A DNA stretch of 64,000 nucleotides, from NCBI GenBank assembly GCA_037623315.1, contig JBBJJH010000017.1, positions 1 through 64,000 on the forward strand, written 5' to 3'. A program made the position numbers and the translations under genes. Source of the stretch: Halanaerobiaceae bacterium ANBcell28. GTDB taxonomy: Bacteria; Bacillota; Halanaerobiia; Halanaerobiales; DTU029. This document shows positions 1-8,816 of the stretch, piece after piece (the first letter of the stretch is position 1; every line of letters starts with the position of its first letter). The notes below the pieces were generated by a model. That model did no database searches. It saw only the letters and a list, made by a program, of their open reading frames with translations, and was not told the origin of the DNA.

Positions 1-109
1 GTTTATTTTGAAAAAAACATATAAAATATAGATAAGATAATCTGCTAAATTACAATGAACTAAAACTAACAGATAAAGAAATATATGATGTCTGGGTTTA
101 GACTTTCCC

Positions 110-138
110 TTGACCTCTTAACCTACAAATGATAAAAT
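110..138 (+). promoter_or_regulatory. candidate sigma-A promoter, distal, for pan operon
   Basis: TTGACC at 110-115 and TAAAAT at 133-138 are separated by 17 bp. A start here would give a leader of about 260 nt before panB. The stretch 1-408 has no convincing coding region. It also holds a near-palindrome around 163-185 with paired ATGAT/ATCAT and TCCTT/AAGGA arms. I recognise no known riboswitch in it. Confidence 0.45.
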
Positions 139-322
139 AAAACTGAAATCTGATGAAAATGGATGATATCCTTTAAGGAATCATACCTAAATAAAAGTCA
201 GATAAAAAACCTATAAAATTCCGCTTGGATACATATACTGAGACGGGAGATAATTAAAAGTTCAATAACTACAATTGTATATTTTCTTATGCTTATACTA
301 GTCTTTATAAGTGTAATCAATT

Positions 323-350
323 TTGAAAATATATTAGTTTAGTATATAAT
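323..350 (+). promoter_or_regulatory. candidate sigma-A promoter, proximal, for pan operon
   Basis: TTGAAA at 323-328 and a perfect TATAAT at 345-350 are 16 bp apart. Transcription would start near 357, just upstream of the panB ribosome binding site AAGGAG at 396-401. Confidence 0.55.
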
Positions 351-375
351 TACTCCTGGCTTATGCTCAGGAGTA
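351..375 (+). terminator. 8-bp hairpin in panB leader (attenuator or upstream terminator)
   Basis: TACTCCTG at 351-358 pairs perfectly with CAGGAGTA at 368-375 around a 9-nt loop. The following sequence is only moderately T-rich, so the hairpin could stop transcripts from the distal promoter or from an upstream gene. A start at the proximal promoter would fall inside it. Confidence 0.4.
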
Positions 376-408
376 TTCCTATTTATAGATATAAAAAGGA
401 GCTTAAAC

Positions 409-1266
409 ATGAAAAGAAAAAGCATTAAAGATATACAAAGTTTAAAAGAAGAGGGCAAGAAAATATCCATGATTACAGCCTATGACTATTATTCAGCAAA
501 ATTTGTAGATCAGCTTGGTACTGACATGATTCTAGTTGGTGATTCACTGGGAATGGTAATACAGGGCAAAGATGATACTCTCAGTGTCACACTTGATGAT
601 ATGCTTTATCATACTTCTATAGTCAGTAGAGTGAGTGATAAGGCTTTAATAGTAGCTGATTTGCCTTTTATGACATATCAGATCAGTGTTGAGCAGGCAA
701 TGAATAATGCAGCCAGATTGATTCAGGAAGCAGGAGCAGGTGCTGTGAAAATGGAGGGTGGCAAAAGTATTATCCCCCAGGTGAAAGCAATTGTTGAAGC
801 AGGTATTCCTGTCATGGGGCATCTAGGCCTTACCCCTCAGTCTATTAATCAACTGGGAGATTATAAGGTGCAGGCTAAAAGTAAAGAAGCTGCCCTGAGA
901 TTAATTGAAGATGCACGCTTGTTAGAAGAAGCAGGAGTCTTTGCTCTTGTATTGGAAACAATACCTATGGAGATTGCCAGGATTGTTAGTAAAGAACTAA
1001 AGATCCCTGTTATAGGAATAGGAGCTGGCCCTTATTGTGATGGTCAGGTTCTGGTCTTCCATGATTTATTAGGATTTGATGATCAGTTTAAACCCAAGTT
1101 TCTTCGAAAATATAACAACTTAGGTCATGAAATAAAACAATCTCTGACTAGCTATCTAAATGATCTTGATAATAATACCTTTCCCGATGACAGTGAAAGC
1201 TATCATCTCAATCAGGATGTTTACCAGGAAATCAAAAAGGAGTTGTCTTTTGATGAAGATAGTTAA
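409..1266 (+). CDS. panB: 3-methyl-2-oxobutanoate hydroxymethyltransferase
   Basis: PanB transfers a hydroxymethyl group from 5,10-methylene-THF to 2-oxoisovalerate, making ketopantoate in cytoplasmic pantothenate synthesis. The 285-residue protein shows the family motifs in order: ITAYDYYSAK, VGDSLGMV (metal-binding Asp), VKMEGG, GHLGLTPQ and GIGAGPYCDGQVLV. It is slightly longer than E. coli PanB (264) because of a C-terminal tail after about residue 260. The start follows AAGGAG at 396-401. The gene overlaps panC by 14 nt, so the two are probably translationally coupled at the head of a panB-panC-panD-coaBC operon. A ketopantoate-reductase-like gene lies apart at 17.5 kb. Confidence 0.97.
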   Translation: MKRKSIKDIQSLKEEGKKISMITAYDYYSAKFVDQLGTDMILVGDSLGMVIQGKDDTLSVTLDDMLYHTSIVSRVSDKALIVADLPFMTYQISVEQAMNNAARLIQEAGAGAVKMEGGKSIIPQVKAIVEAGIPVMGHLGLTPQSINQLGDYKVQAKSKEAALRLIEDARLLEEAGVFALVLETIPMEIARIVSKELKIPVIGIGAGPYCDGQVLVFHDLLGFDDQFKPKFLRKYNNLGHEIKQSLTSYLNDLDNNTFPDDSESYHLNQDVYQEIKKELSFDEDS

Positions 1267-2101
1267 GAGTATTAATGAAATCCGGAATTTTGTAAAAGAA
1301 GCTAAAAGTTCTGGAAAAAGTATTGGCTTTGTTCCTACTATGGGCTTTCTCCATCAGGGACATTTAAGTCTGGTGGAAAAAGCAAAAGAAGAAAATGACT
1401 TTGTAGTTGTAAGTATCTATGTAAATCCAACTCAATTTTCTCCAGATGAAGATTTTGAGGATTATCCCAGAGATATGGGAAGTGATTCTGCTAAACTAGA
1501 GAAATTGGGTGTTGATTGTATATTCAATCCAGAGCATGAGGAAATATATCCAGAGGGTTTTAATACTTATATTACTGTCAATGAGATTACAGCCAGCCTT
1601 TGTGGGAAATCAAGACCTGATCATTTCAAAGGTGTAACTACTATTGTAGGTAAATTGTTCAATATAGTGCAGGCAGATAAGGCTTACTTTGGCAAAAAAG
1701 ATTATCAGCAGTATCTGGTGATTAAGAAAATGGTAAAAGAATTGAATTTTCCTCTTGAAGTAATAGGCTTGCCTATTGTTCGAGAAAGTGATGGTCTGGC
1801 TATGAGCTCCCGGAATAAGTATCTTAATCAGGAGGAAAGAAAACAGGCAACTGTATTAAATCGATCCTTAATTATGGCTGAAGAATTAATTAAAAACGAT
1901 ATAAAAGATGTCGAGAAGATAAAGTATGATATAATAGAAATGATAGAGAAAGAAAGCAAGGCAAAAATAGATTATGTTGAAATACTTGACGCTAGAAATT
2001 TAAAAGAAATAGAATCTATTGGAGAGAATACTTTAATAGCACTGGCAGTTTATATAGGGAAAACCAGATTGATAGATAATATTGTGATTACTCTTAAATA
2101 A
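1253..2101 (+). CDS. panC: pantothenate synthetase (pantoate-beta-alanine ligase)
   Basis: PanC condenses pantoate with beta-alanine, using ATP, to give pantothenate. The protein of 282 residues has the nucleotidyl-transferase HxGH signature (His34 and His37 in PTMGFLHQGH), VSIYVNPTQF, the pantoate-site segment YFGKKDYQQ and the KMSKS-like region DGLAMSSRNKYL. An in-frame ATG at 1160 would add 31 residues lying wholly inside panB. The chosen ATG at 1253 has AAGGAG at 1237-1242 and gives the standard N-terminus MKIVKSINEIR. It overlaps the end of panB and is followed closely by panD. Confidence 0.96.
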   Translation: MKIVKSINEIRNFVKEAKSSGKSIGFVPTMGFLHQGHLSLVEKAKEENDFVVVSIYVNPTQFSPDEDFEDYPRDMGSDSAKLEKLGVDCIFNPEHEEIYPEGFNTYITVNEITASLCGKSRPDHFKGVTTIVGKLFNIVQADKAYFGKKDYQQYLVIKKMVKELNFPLEVIGLPIVRESDGLAMSSRNKYLNQEERKQATVLNRSLIMAEELIKNDIKDVEKIKYDIIEMIEKESKAKIDYVEILDARNLKEIESIGENTLIALAVYIGKTRLIDNIVITLK

Positions 2102-2165
2102 GTATATAAGAATATAAATGGAGGTGAAAACCGTATATTTCAGTATTGAAATATTACGGGACCTA

Positions 2166-2519
2166 ATGTTAAGAAATATGTTGAAGGCAAAATTACATGG
2201 TGCCAGGGTTACAGAAGCTAACCTGAATTATCTGGGTAGTATAACTATAGACGAGGATATTATGGATAAGGCTGATATCTTAATTAATGAAAAGGTTCAG
2301 ATTGTAAACAAAAATAATGGTGCACGTTTTGAGACTTATGTTATACCAGGAGAAAGAGGTTCAAAGGTTTTTTGTTTAAATGGTGCAGCAGCAAGACTTG
2401 CTGAACCAGGTGATGAAATTATTATAATGTCATATGTATTTGTAGATAATAGTGAATTGGAAGACTGGAATCCTGAGATTTTATTCTTTGATCAGGAAAA
2501 TTATATTCTAGAAAAATAA
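2166..2519 (+). CDS. panD: aspartate 1-decarboxylase (pyruvoyl enzyme)
   Basis: PanD decarboxylates aspartate to beta-alanine, the second substrate of PanC. It is made as a proenzyme that cleaves itself at Gly24-Ser25 to form the pyruvoyl group. Starting at ATG 2166 ([20 protein letters not shown]) puts YLGS exactly at residues 22-25, matching the family, and gives 117 residues. An upstream in-frame ATG at 2118 is fused to the sequence GGAGGTGA at 2120-2127, which looks like a Shine-Dalgarno site but lies 38 nt from the chosen start. The real start is therefore less certain than the identity. NEKVQIVN and [17 protein letters not shown] are further family motifs. Confidence 0.9.
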   Translation: MLRNMLKAKLHGARVTEANLNYLGSITIDEDIMDKADILINEKVQIVNKNNGARFETYVIPGERGSKVFCLNGAAARLAEPGDEIIIMSYVFVDNSELEDWNPEILFFDQENYILEK

Positions 2520-2551
2520 TTGCTAATTCGAGCATAATGGAGGTAATGACT

Positions 2552-3733
2552 ATGAAAAAAAATATACTTCTAGGAGTAACAGGAGGAATAGCAGTTTATA
2601 AGGTAGTTGATCTTGCTAGTAAGCTGGTAAAAGCAGGCTATAATGTAAAGACAGTTATGACAAAATCTGCTACTGAATTTGTCACCCCACTCACTTTTCA
2701 AAATATAACTCATAACCCTGTAGGTGTGGATCTTTTTTCTTCATCATACAACTATGAAGTAAAACATATATCTTTATCGGATTGGGCAGATTTGGCTATA
2801 ATAGCACCGGCTACTGCTAATTTTATTGGGAAAATAGCTAATGGTATAGCAGATGATTTGTTGACAACTGTGATTATGGCAACTGAAGCCCCTGTTTTAA
2901 TTGCTCCATCAATGAATTGCAAGATGTATGCAAACCCTATTGTACAGGACAATATATCTTATCTTAAGGAAAAGAACTATCATATAATTGAACCTGGAGA
3001 AGGATATCTGGCCTGTGGTTACAGTGGTCAAGGACGATTGCCAGAACCTCTAGAATTGTTGGAAAACGTCAATTTCCATAGCACTAAGAAAGACTTACAG
3101 GGAAAAAAGATACTAATTACTGCTGGCCCTACCAGGGAAGCAATAGATCCTATCAGGTTTATCTCCAATCGTTCCAGTGGGAAAATGGGCTATGCTATTG
3201 CCAGGGAAGCTGCATATCGAGGAGCAGAAGTAACTTTAGTAAGTGGACCTGTAAATTTAGAGATACCATATCACCTTCATAACCTTATCCAGGTTAAAAC
3301 TGCAGTTGAGATGTATGATGCTGTACATAATGAATTTGATAAGCAGGATATGATTATAATGACTGCGGCTGTTGGAGATTATAGGCCAAAAGATTATAAG
3401 GAGAAAAAGATTAAAAAAGATGCTAATAAGTCTTTTGAACTGAAACTGGCTAAAAATCCAGATATCCTTGCTAGCCTTGGAGAAAAGAAAAAAGATAATC
3501 AGCTTTTAATTGGTTTTGCAGCTGAGGATCAGGATATAATAGAAAATGGAGAGAAAAAGCTTAAGGCTAAAAATCTAGATATGATTGTAGCCAATAATAT
3601 TAGCGCTTTTGACAGCGAAGATAATCAGGCTATTTTTATAAAGAAAGATAGCCGGGTGCAAACTGAAAAAATGCAAAAATCTCTTTTGGCGGAAATGATT
3701 GTTGATGAAGGACTGAATTTATTAAATAAATAA
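2552..3733 (+). CDS. coaBC: bifunctional phosphopantothenoylcysteine decarboxylase / phosphopantothenate-cysteine ligase
   Basis: CoaBC carries out two CoA steps: CTP-dependent ligation of cysteine to 4'-phosphopantothenate (C-terminal CoaB) and FMN-dependent decarboxylation (N-terminal CoaC). The 393-residue protein begins with a flavoprotein domain: GVTGGIAVYK, the His-containing EVKHISLSDWADL, APATANFIGKIANG, and APSMNCKMY, the PxMNxxMW equivalent. The decarboxylase Cys lies in GYLACGYSGQGRLPE. CoaB follows from about residue 185 with ITAGPTREAIDPIRFISN, RSSGKMGYAIA, MTAAVGDYRPK and KNPDIL. ATG 2552 is 7 nt after GGAGGT (2539-2544); the in-frame ATG at 2537 overlaps that site and is unlikely. 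It completes the pan/CoA operon. Confidence 0.96.
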   Translation: MKKNILLGVTGGIAVYKVVDLASKLVKAGYNVKTVMTKSATEFVTPLTFQNITHNPVGVDLFSSSYNYEVKHISLSDWADLAIIAPATANFIGKIANGIADDLLTTVIMATEAPVLIAPSMNCKMYANPIVQDNISYLKEKNYHIIEPGEGYLACGYSGQGRLPEPLELLENVNFHSTKKDLQGKKILITAGPTREAIDPIRFISNRSSGKMGYAIAREAAYRGAEVTLVSGPVNLEIPYHLHNLIQVKTAVEMYDAVHNEFDKQDMIIMTAAVGDYRPKDYKEKKIKKDANKSFELKLAKNPDILASLGEKKKDNQLLIGFAAEDQDIIENGEKKLKAKNLDMIVANNISAFDSEDNQAIFIKKDSRVQTEKMQKSLLAEMIVDEGLNLLNK

Positions 3734-3893
3734 AAATTTATAGCAGGAATTTTGCTTTTTTCTTTTAATATTATATTTAGGAGTAAAAATAATTAAGACT
3801 ATAACTTATAGCAATCTTGACATATTAAGTATATACTAATAAAAAATATACTTATAAAAATATAGTTAAGGTTGGTCAGGGAGGTATGATATT

Positions 3894-4700
3894 TTGGATA
3901 TTGAAGAAAATATAAGTCAAATATTATTACAATATGGAGTTAGAATATTATTAGCTATTTTCATTACTATTTTGGGTATGTGGTTAATCAGGATACTTTT
4001 AAGGGTAATGAAAAAATGGAAAACAGGTAAAATGGATCAAACCCTGGTGGACTTTTTGCAGTCCTTGATTAAGGCGTTATTATACATTCTCTTATTTATA
4101 ACGGTTGCTTCAACAGTAGGTATTGAAATGACATCTTTTATTGCTCTTTTTGGTGCTGTTGGTCTTGCTGTTGGCTTATCATTACAAGGAAGCTTGGCTA
4201 ATTTTGCTGGTGGTATTTTGATTCTTGCTTTTAGACCTTTTAATGTTGGTGATATGATAGAAATAAAGGATTTTAGAGGAAAGGTAAAATCAATACAGAT
4301 TCTTTATACTACTATTATTACTCCTGATAATCGAAGGGTTGTATTACCAAATGGAGAAGTAGCTAATAATAGTATTATAAATATTAATATAGAAGATACA
4401 AGGCGAGTCCAATTAGTCTTTGGAATTAGTTATGATGATGATATTATCAAGGTGAAAAATTTACTTAATGAAATAGTAGCAAATCATGAGCTAATACTTA
4501 AAGAGCCAGAACCTATTATCAGGGTTGCAGAACATGCAGATAGTTCTATTAATTTTAATTGTTTTGTCTGGGCAAAGACTGCTGATTACTGGACAGTTCA
4601 TTATGACTTACTGGAAGAAGTAAAATTAGCTTTTGATAGAGAAGATATTACTATTCCATATCCACAAATGGATATACATTTAAATAATCTGGAAAAATAG
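3894..4700 (+). CDS. mscS: MscS-family small-conductance mechanosensitive channel
   Basis: This inner-membrane channel opens under membrane tension to release solutes on hypo-osmotic shock. The protein (268 residues) has a hydrophobic N-terminal helix at about 15-35, a second at about 58-78 and the pore-lining Gly/Ala-rich TM3 with GAVGLAVGLSLQGSLANF. The typical beta domain FRPFNVGDMIEIKDFRGKV and an alpha/beta C-terminal domain follow. This is close to the size of E. coli MscS (286). The TTG start at 3894 follows GGGAGG at 3879-3884; the nearer ATG at 3886 is out of frame. It stands alone, with a TTGACA at 3817-3822 but no clear -10, and a terminator behind it. Confidence 0.92.
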   Translation: MDIEENISQILLQYGVRILLAIFITILGMWLIRILLRVMKKWKTGKMDQTLVDFLQSLIKALLYILLFITVASTVGIEMTSFIALFGAVGLAVGLSLQGSLANFAGGILILAFRPFNVGDMIEIKDFRGKVKSIQILYTTIITPDNRRVVLPNGEVANNSIININIEDTRRVQLVFGISYDDDIIKVKNLLNEIVANHELILKEPEPIIRVAEHADSSINFNCFVWAKTADYWTVHYDLLEEVKLAFDREDITIPYPQMDIHLNNLEK

Positions 4701-4765
4701 TTTTATTGTATAAAAGATTTGAAAAATATTTTTTTAGATATAATTATATTGAATTAAAAAGTGAG

Positions 4766-4801
4766 AGAATCTATTATTAATACATAGTAGATTCTTTTTT
4801 T
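4766..4801 (+). terminator. rho-independent terminator after mscS
   Basis: AGAATCTATTA (from 4766) pairs with TAGTAGATTCT (to 4795) with one wobble, followed by a run of T. Confidence 0.8.
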
Positions 4802-4832
4802 ATGTAAAAAACAATTATAGTTAAAAAATTCC

Positions 4833-4860
4833 TTGTAATTATATTTTAATGTAATATAAT
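4833..4860 (+). promoter_or_regulatory. candidate promoter for serine hydrolase gene
   Basis: TTGTAA at 4833-4838 and TATAAT at 4855-4860 are 16 bp apart, about 95 bp before the TTG start. Confidence 0.45.
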
Positions 4861-4954
4861 ATATTCATATACTCATTTATCCAGTTTTTGTTATAGTTAG
4901 AATTTAGTACCTAGCTAATTCTAAAGCATTAAAAATATATTGGGGGCGTTTATA

Positions 4955-6124
4955 TTGAATAATTTGAAGATTCATGAAAAGCCGACAGAATATACTGCAG
5001 AAGATGTGGGGTACATAGGTGAAAAGATTTCTATACTTGACGAACATTTCAAAAAAATTGTTGCAGAGAAAAGAATCCAGGGGGCCAGCTACATAATATC
5101 CAGATATGGAAAAGTTTTTGCACATAAGTCTATGGGAAAATTACGTAGCGAGGAAGATGATGATAGGGATTTGCTGCCAGATTCAATAAGAAGAATTGCT
5201 TCAATAACTAAGATTTTTACTGCAGTTGCTATTATGCAATTAGTAGAAAGAGGTAAGATGCGGATTCATCAGCCAGTTATGGACTTCCTGGATGAATTTA
5301 AAAAACCTCCTTTTGATAAGATAACAATTTTTAATTTCTTGACACATACATCAGGTATCTGTCCTGATCCTGGAGCATATTTTGAGCCATATCCAGCAAA
5401 TTGGGGTTGGTATGACAACGAGGCCTGGATTACTGAGATATTAAGAGGACATACAAGAATAAATACTGGGGAATGGAGTTATTCATCAAGCGGATATTCC
5501 CTATTAGGTGAAATTATAAAAAGGGTTAGTGGTATATCATATCAAGAATACATAAGAAAGAATATACTTGAACCATTGGATATGAAAGATAGTGGATTTG
5601 GTATTGATGATATTATAGATGATAAAGAAGCGATAGAAAAGCGCCTTGAAAGGGTATGTTTTAACTGGAACTTTACTGAAGAAGAACTTGATAAGTGGAT
5701 TGAAAGAGAACGTAATAGACCAGATTGGGCATCACCACCTGCAGGTGGAGGACTTTTTTCTACACTGGAAGACTTACAAAAGTTTGGTCAGATGCTCCTG
5801 AATAAGGGAACTTTCAATGGCAAACAGCTAGTATCCAGAAAAGGTGTTGAAGCACTAACAAGAAATCATCTAAAAGATGTGAAAGACTATTGTTGGGGTA
5901 CAGAAGGTGCCGAAAAAGAGTATGGACTTGGTTTTAGGGTACATTCCAACTTCCTCTTATTAAGTCCGGGAACATTCTCCCATGAAGGAGCAGGACTCTG
6001 TGCCTTATATATGGATCCGGTAGAAGATTTATTGGCAGCATATTTCTGTCCATTAACAGGAGATGAATGGGTAGAAGAAGCAGTAAATAATACTCTTAAT
6101 ATTATCTGGTCAGGTTTGATTTAG
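4955..6124 (+). CDS. serine hydrolase, beta-lactamase class C-like family
   Basis: The protein (389 residues) belongs to the large COG1680 family of serine hydrolases, which includes esterases, D-aminopeptidases and PBP-like enzymes; the substrate cannot be told. The SxxK nucleophile motif is SITK at 83-86. The second motif, usually YxN, appears as Tyr176-Ser-Ser178 in GEWSYSSSGYSLLGE. A third, HxG-like motif is SHEGAGLCALYMD near the C-terminus. There is no signal peptide or membrane helix, so it looks cytoplasmic. The start is TTG 4955 behind GGGGGCG at 4942-4948; an in-frame TTG at 4940 overlaps that site. It appears monocistronic, between a terminator and a hairpin. Confidence 0.85.
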   Translation: MNNLKIHEKPTEYTAEDVGYIGEKISILDEHFKKIVAEKRIQGASYIISRYGKVFAHKSMGKLRSEEDDDRDLLPDSIRRIASITKIFTAVAIMQLVERGKMRIHQPVMDFLDEFKKPPFDKITIFNFLTHTSGICPDPGAYFEPYPANWGWYDNEAWITEILRGHTRINTGEWSYSSSGYSLLGEIIKRVSGISYQEYIRKNILEPLDMKDSGFGIDDIIDDKEAIEKRLERVCFNWNFTEEELDKWIERERNRPDWASPPAGGGLFSTLEDLQKFGQMLLNKGTFNGKQLVSRKGVEALTRNHLKDVKDYCWGTEGAEKEYGLGFRVHSNFLLLSPGTFSHEGAGLCALYMDPVEDLLAAYFCPLTGDEWVEEAVNNTLNIIWSGLI

Positions 6125-6153
6125 GTTAGCTAAGAACTCACTTTATAAATAAA

Positions 6154-6184
6154 TAGACCTCTTCTTTTAAATAGAAGGGGTCTA
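6154..6184 (+). terminator. hairpin after serine hydrolase gene
   Basis: TAGACCTCTTCT and AGAAGGGGTCTA form a stem of about 12 bp with one G-T wobble. Only a weak T-rich tail follows, so it may act as a terminator or stabilise the transcript end. Confidence 0.6.
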
Positions 6185-6213
6185 ATTAACTTTAAAATTT
6201 AAAGGAGAGAAGT

Positions 6214-7014
6214 ATGTTAAAAATTATTAAAGGTGTTGCTTTTGTTACATACAAAGAATGGGCAGCATATCGAAGTCATATGCTAGTTTCATTAATATTA
6301 GGACCTTTATACTTTCTGGTACAGTATTATATCTGGACTTCTTTGTATAATAATCAAGATTTAATTAATGGTTTTACCTTAAGTCAAATGCTTACATATT
6401 ATGGAATAACTACTCTAATACACTATTGTATTATGGATTTTGCAGACTGGAATTTACAAATGCTGATACGAACTGGTCGATTTATTACTTTTATTTTACG
6501 ACCTGTATCCCATCGTTTATTTGCCTTAAGTCAAAAAATTGGGCATAGAATATTAGGTTTCCACTTAGAGTTTATACCTGTTTATATGATATTCTTTTTC
6601 TTTTTTGATATAAATTTGATTCCAGCAAATATTTTCTGGTTTGCTGCATCTATTATTCTTGGTTTTATGATGCAGTTTTTATTGAATTATTGTATTGGTA
6701 TGACAGCTTTCTGGCTAACCAGGGCTGATGGTGTTCGTAGTATATATTCAATATTCAGCCAGTTATCTGCCGGTGTTTTAATTCCTCTTACCTTTTTCCC
6801 GGAGGTATTTCAAAGAATACTATTTTTCTTACCTTTCCAATTCATCTCGTATGTACCTGTAAACGTGTTCCTTGGGGAGTATAAATTAAGTGGTATAGAA
6901 TTGGAAATACCTCAGATTGTTGGGATACAATTCTTATATGTAATTATTATCTTTCTTTTTTCTGAGTTAATCTGGCGTAGGGCTATTATCAAATATACAG
7001 GGGTTGGTGTATGA
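6214..7014 (+). CDS. ABC-2 family transporter permease (COG4587-like)
   Basis: This integral membrane protein of 266 residues has about six hydrophobic segments (roughly 25-45, 60-80, 115-135, 140-165, 175-200 and 235-255). It resembles the first permease of a widespread three-gene exporter whose members are COG4587, COG3694 and COG4586. Its ATG follows AAAGGAGAG. It overlaps the next permease gene by 4 nt (ATGA), and the ATPase follows directly, so the three form one exporter unit. The substrate is unknown; antibiotic or peptide export is only a guess from other ABC-2 systems. Confidence 0.82.
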   Translation: MLKIIKGVAFVTYKEWAAYRSHMLVSLILGPLYFLVQYYIWTSLYNNQDLINGFTLSQMLTYYGITTLIHYCIMDFADWNLQMLIRTGRFITFILRPVSHRLFALSQKIGHRILGFHLEFIPVYMIFFFFFDINLIPANIFWFAASIILGFMMQFLLNYCIGMTAFWLTRADGVRSIYSIFSQLSAGVLIPLTFFPEVFQRILFFLPFQFISYVPVNVFLGEYKLSGIELEIPQIVGIQFLYVIIIFLFSELIWRRAIIKYTGVGV

Positions 7015-7796
7015 TGCGAACAATTAAGATTTTTTGGACTGGAATAAAGATAGCCCTTTCTTCAAGAATTACATATCGAGGGGATTTTTTATTAAGGTTT
7101 TTCATGATGTTAATTGGAGATCTCCTGCTACCTATGATTACCTTATTAATCTATCGTACAGGAGCTGCTTTTCCCGGATGGAGCTTACATGAAGCCCTTT
7201 TAATACAGGCTATTTTTATGTTTGTTAAGGGCATTACATTTCCCTTCTTTTTTGGAATGGTAGGTAATATCTTAGGTCAGGTTAGAGAAGGAACACTGGA
7301 CTTGTTACTAATCAAGCCCTGTTCGCTAATGTTCTTAACTATCGTATTAAGCTTTAATATGGAGTACTTGGGGAGCTTTTTTGGAGGCTTGATTATGATA
7401 ATTTATTTGTCATTTTATCTAGAGCTTTCTATATCTATTTCTGTTTTATTTAATTTTTTTCTAATTTTTCTATTTGCAATGATTGTTTTACTATCCTTTA
7501 CTCTTATCATGTCAGGAAGCTTATTTAAATGGGTAGGAAACAGTAGGGTTTATGAAATATTTGATGCTTTAAGCACCTTTTGTCTTTATCCCAAAACTAT
7601 CTATTCTAATTCATTTCAAAATATTATAAGCTATTTGATTCCTATTGCTATGATAGCTTATTATCCGACTACAGCTTTACTGGATAGAGTTTCTATAGTT
7701 GTACTATATTCTGCTTTAAGTTCTTTAATATTTTTCGCTATAAGCATCCTTTTCTGGAATATGATGTTGAAAAAATACAGTAGTGCGGGGGGTTGA
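7011..7796 (+). CDS. ABC-2 family transporter permease (COG3694-like)
   Basis: The second permease of the trio has 261 residues, is strongly hydrophobic and has about six membrane spans. Conserved-looking features are GNILGQVREGTLDLLLIKP in the first cytoplasmic loop, typical of this family, and a C-terminal segment ending FWNMMLKKYSSAGG. It begins at ATG 7011, overlapping the stop of the previous gene; a second ATG immediately follows. It ends only a few bases before the ATPase. It probably forms a heterodimeric channel with the preceding protein. Confidence 0.82.
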   Translation: MMRTIKIFWTGIKIALSSRITYRGDFLLRFFMMLIGDLLLPMITLLIYRTGAAFPGWSLHEALLIQAIFMFVKGITFPFFFGMVGNILGQVREGTLDLLLIKPCSLMFLTIVLSFNMEYLGSFFGGLIMIIYLSFYLELSISISVLFNFFLIFLFAMIVLLSFTLIMSGSLFKWVGNSRVYEIFDALSTFCLYPKTIYSNSFQNIISYLIPIAMIAYYPTTALLDRVSIVVLYSALSSLIFFAISILFWNMMLKKYSSAGG

Positions 7797-7800
7797 TTTT

Positions 7801-8775
7801 ATGATTATTGATGTTAAAGATTTAAATAAGACTTATAAAAGCTATCAAAGGGAGAATAATTTTTTAGCCACTTTAAAGAGTATTTTTTATCGTAAGACGG
7901 ATTACATAGAAGCTGTTAAGGGGATTTCCTTTAGTATTGATAAAGGGGAATTAATAGGGTTTATTGGCCCCAATGGTGCTGGAAAGTCAACAACCTTGAA
8001 AATCCTGACTGGTGTACTATATCCTAGTTCTGGAGATGTCAATATTATGGGTTATACACCCTGGAAAAATAGAAAAAAGTATGTCTCCAGAATTGGTGCT
8101 GTCTTTGGTCAAAAGTCTCAGCTGATCTGGGATATTCCACCAATTGATGCCTTTTATATGAATAAAGCTATTTATAATATAGCTGATAAGGAATTTGCTA
8201 ATAATATGAATAGACTTGTTGATTTGTTAGGTGTTGAAGAAATTATTAAAAAGCCTACCAGACAATTATCTTTAGGACAACGAATGAAATGTGAATTTAT
8301 TATGGCTATGCTCCATAATCCTGAGATTGTATTTCTTGATGAGCCAACTATTGGTCTGGATGTAGTGGCAAAGGAAAGTATCCGTAATTTTATTAAAGAA
8401 ATGAATCAAGAGGGAGTAACCTTCATTTTGACAACACATGATTTAGGTGATATAGAACATCTGGCAAAAAGAGTAATATTTATTAATAATGGTGAGATAA
8501 TATTTGATGACAGTATAGATGTATTAAAAAAGTACCTTAGTGACAAAAAATATATAAAGTTAAAAACTGATAAGGCAATGGATGTGTTATCTATGCCAGG
8601 TTTAAAATATCAGGAGATTATTTCTGATAAGGAATTTAATATAGAATTGGATAACTCATATATTAAAATTAAGGATTTTATCGAAATAGTAAATAATAAA
8701 GCTGGTATCCTTGATATGAATATACAGGAGTTGCCAATTGAAAGGGCTATTAAGGTATTATATCAGCAAATGTAA
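7801..8775 (+). CDS. ABC transporter ATP-binding protein (COG4586-like)
   Basis: The ATPase of 324 residues powers the two preceding permeases. Visible motifs are Walker A GPNGAGKST, the Q-loop in FGQKSQLIWDIPP, the signature LSLGQRMKCE, Walker B IVFLDEPTIGLD and the switch His in LTTHDL. An N-terminal insertion before Walker A (SYQRENNFLATLKSIFYRK) is typical of the COG4586 group. A C-terminal domain of about 80 residues follows the nucleotide-binding domain. The ATG at 7801 has GGGGGGTT at 7787-7794 as its ribosome binding site, so an in-frame GTG at 7783 is rejected. Confidence 0.9.
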   Translation: MIIDVKDLNKTYKSYQRENNFLATLKSIFYRKTDYIEAVKGISFSIDKGELIGFIGPNGAGKSTTLKILTGVLYPSSGDVNIMGYTPWKNRKKYVSRIGAVFGQKSQLIWDIPPIDAFYMNKAIYNIADKEFANNMNRLVDLLGVEEIIKKPTRQLSLGQRMKCEFIMAMLHNPEIVFLDEPTIGLDVVAKESIRNFIKEMNQEGVTFILTTHDLGDIEHLAKRVIFINNGEIIFDDSIDVLKKYLSDKKYIKLKTDKAMDVLSMPGLKYQEIISDKEFNIELDNSYIKIKDFIEIVNNKAGILDMNIQELPIERAIKVLYQQM

Positions 8776-8816
8776 TAGAATGCTGTACTGTTTAATCTAA
8801 TAGATACGGTGAATAA

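Noticed and set aside
1160-1252. Upstream in-frame start for panC
   Set aside because: It lies inside panB, lacks a ribosome binding site and adds residues not found in PanC; ATG 1253 has AAGGAG at the right distance.
3733-3764. AAAATT/AATTTT stem followed by T-rich sequence after coaBC
   Set aside because: The stem is only six A/T pairs, so it is too weak to call as a terminator, although it lies in the right place.
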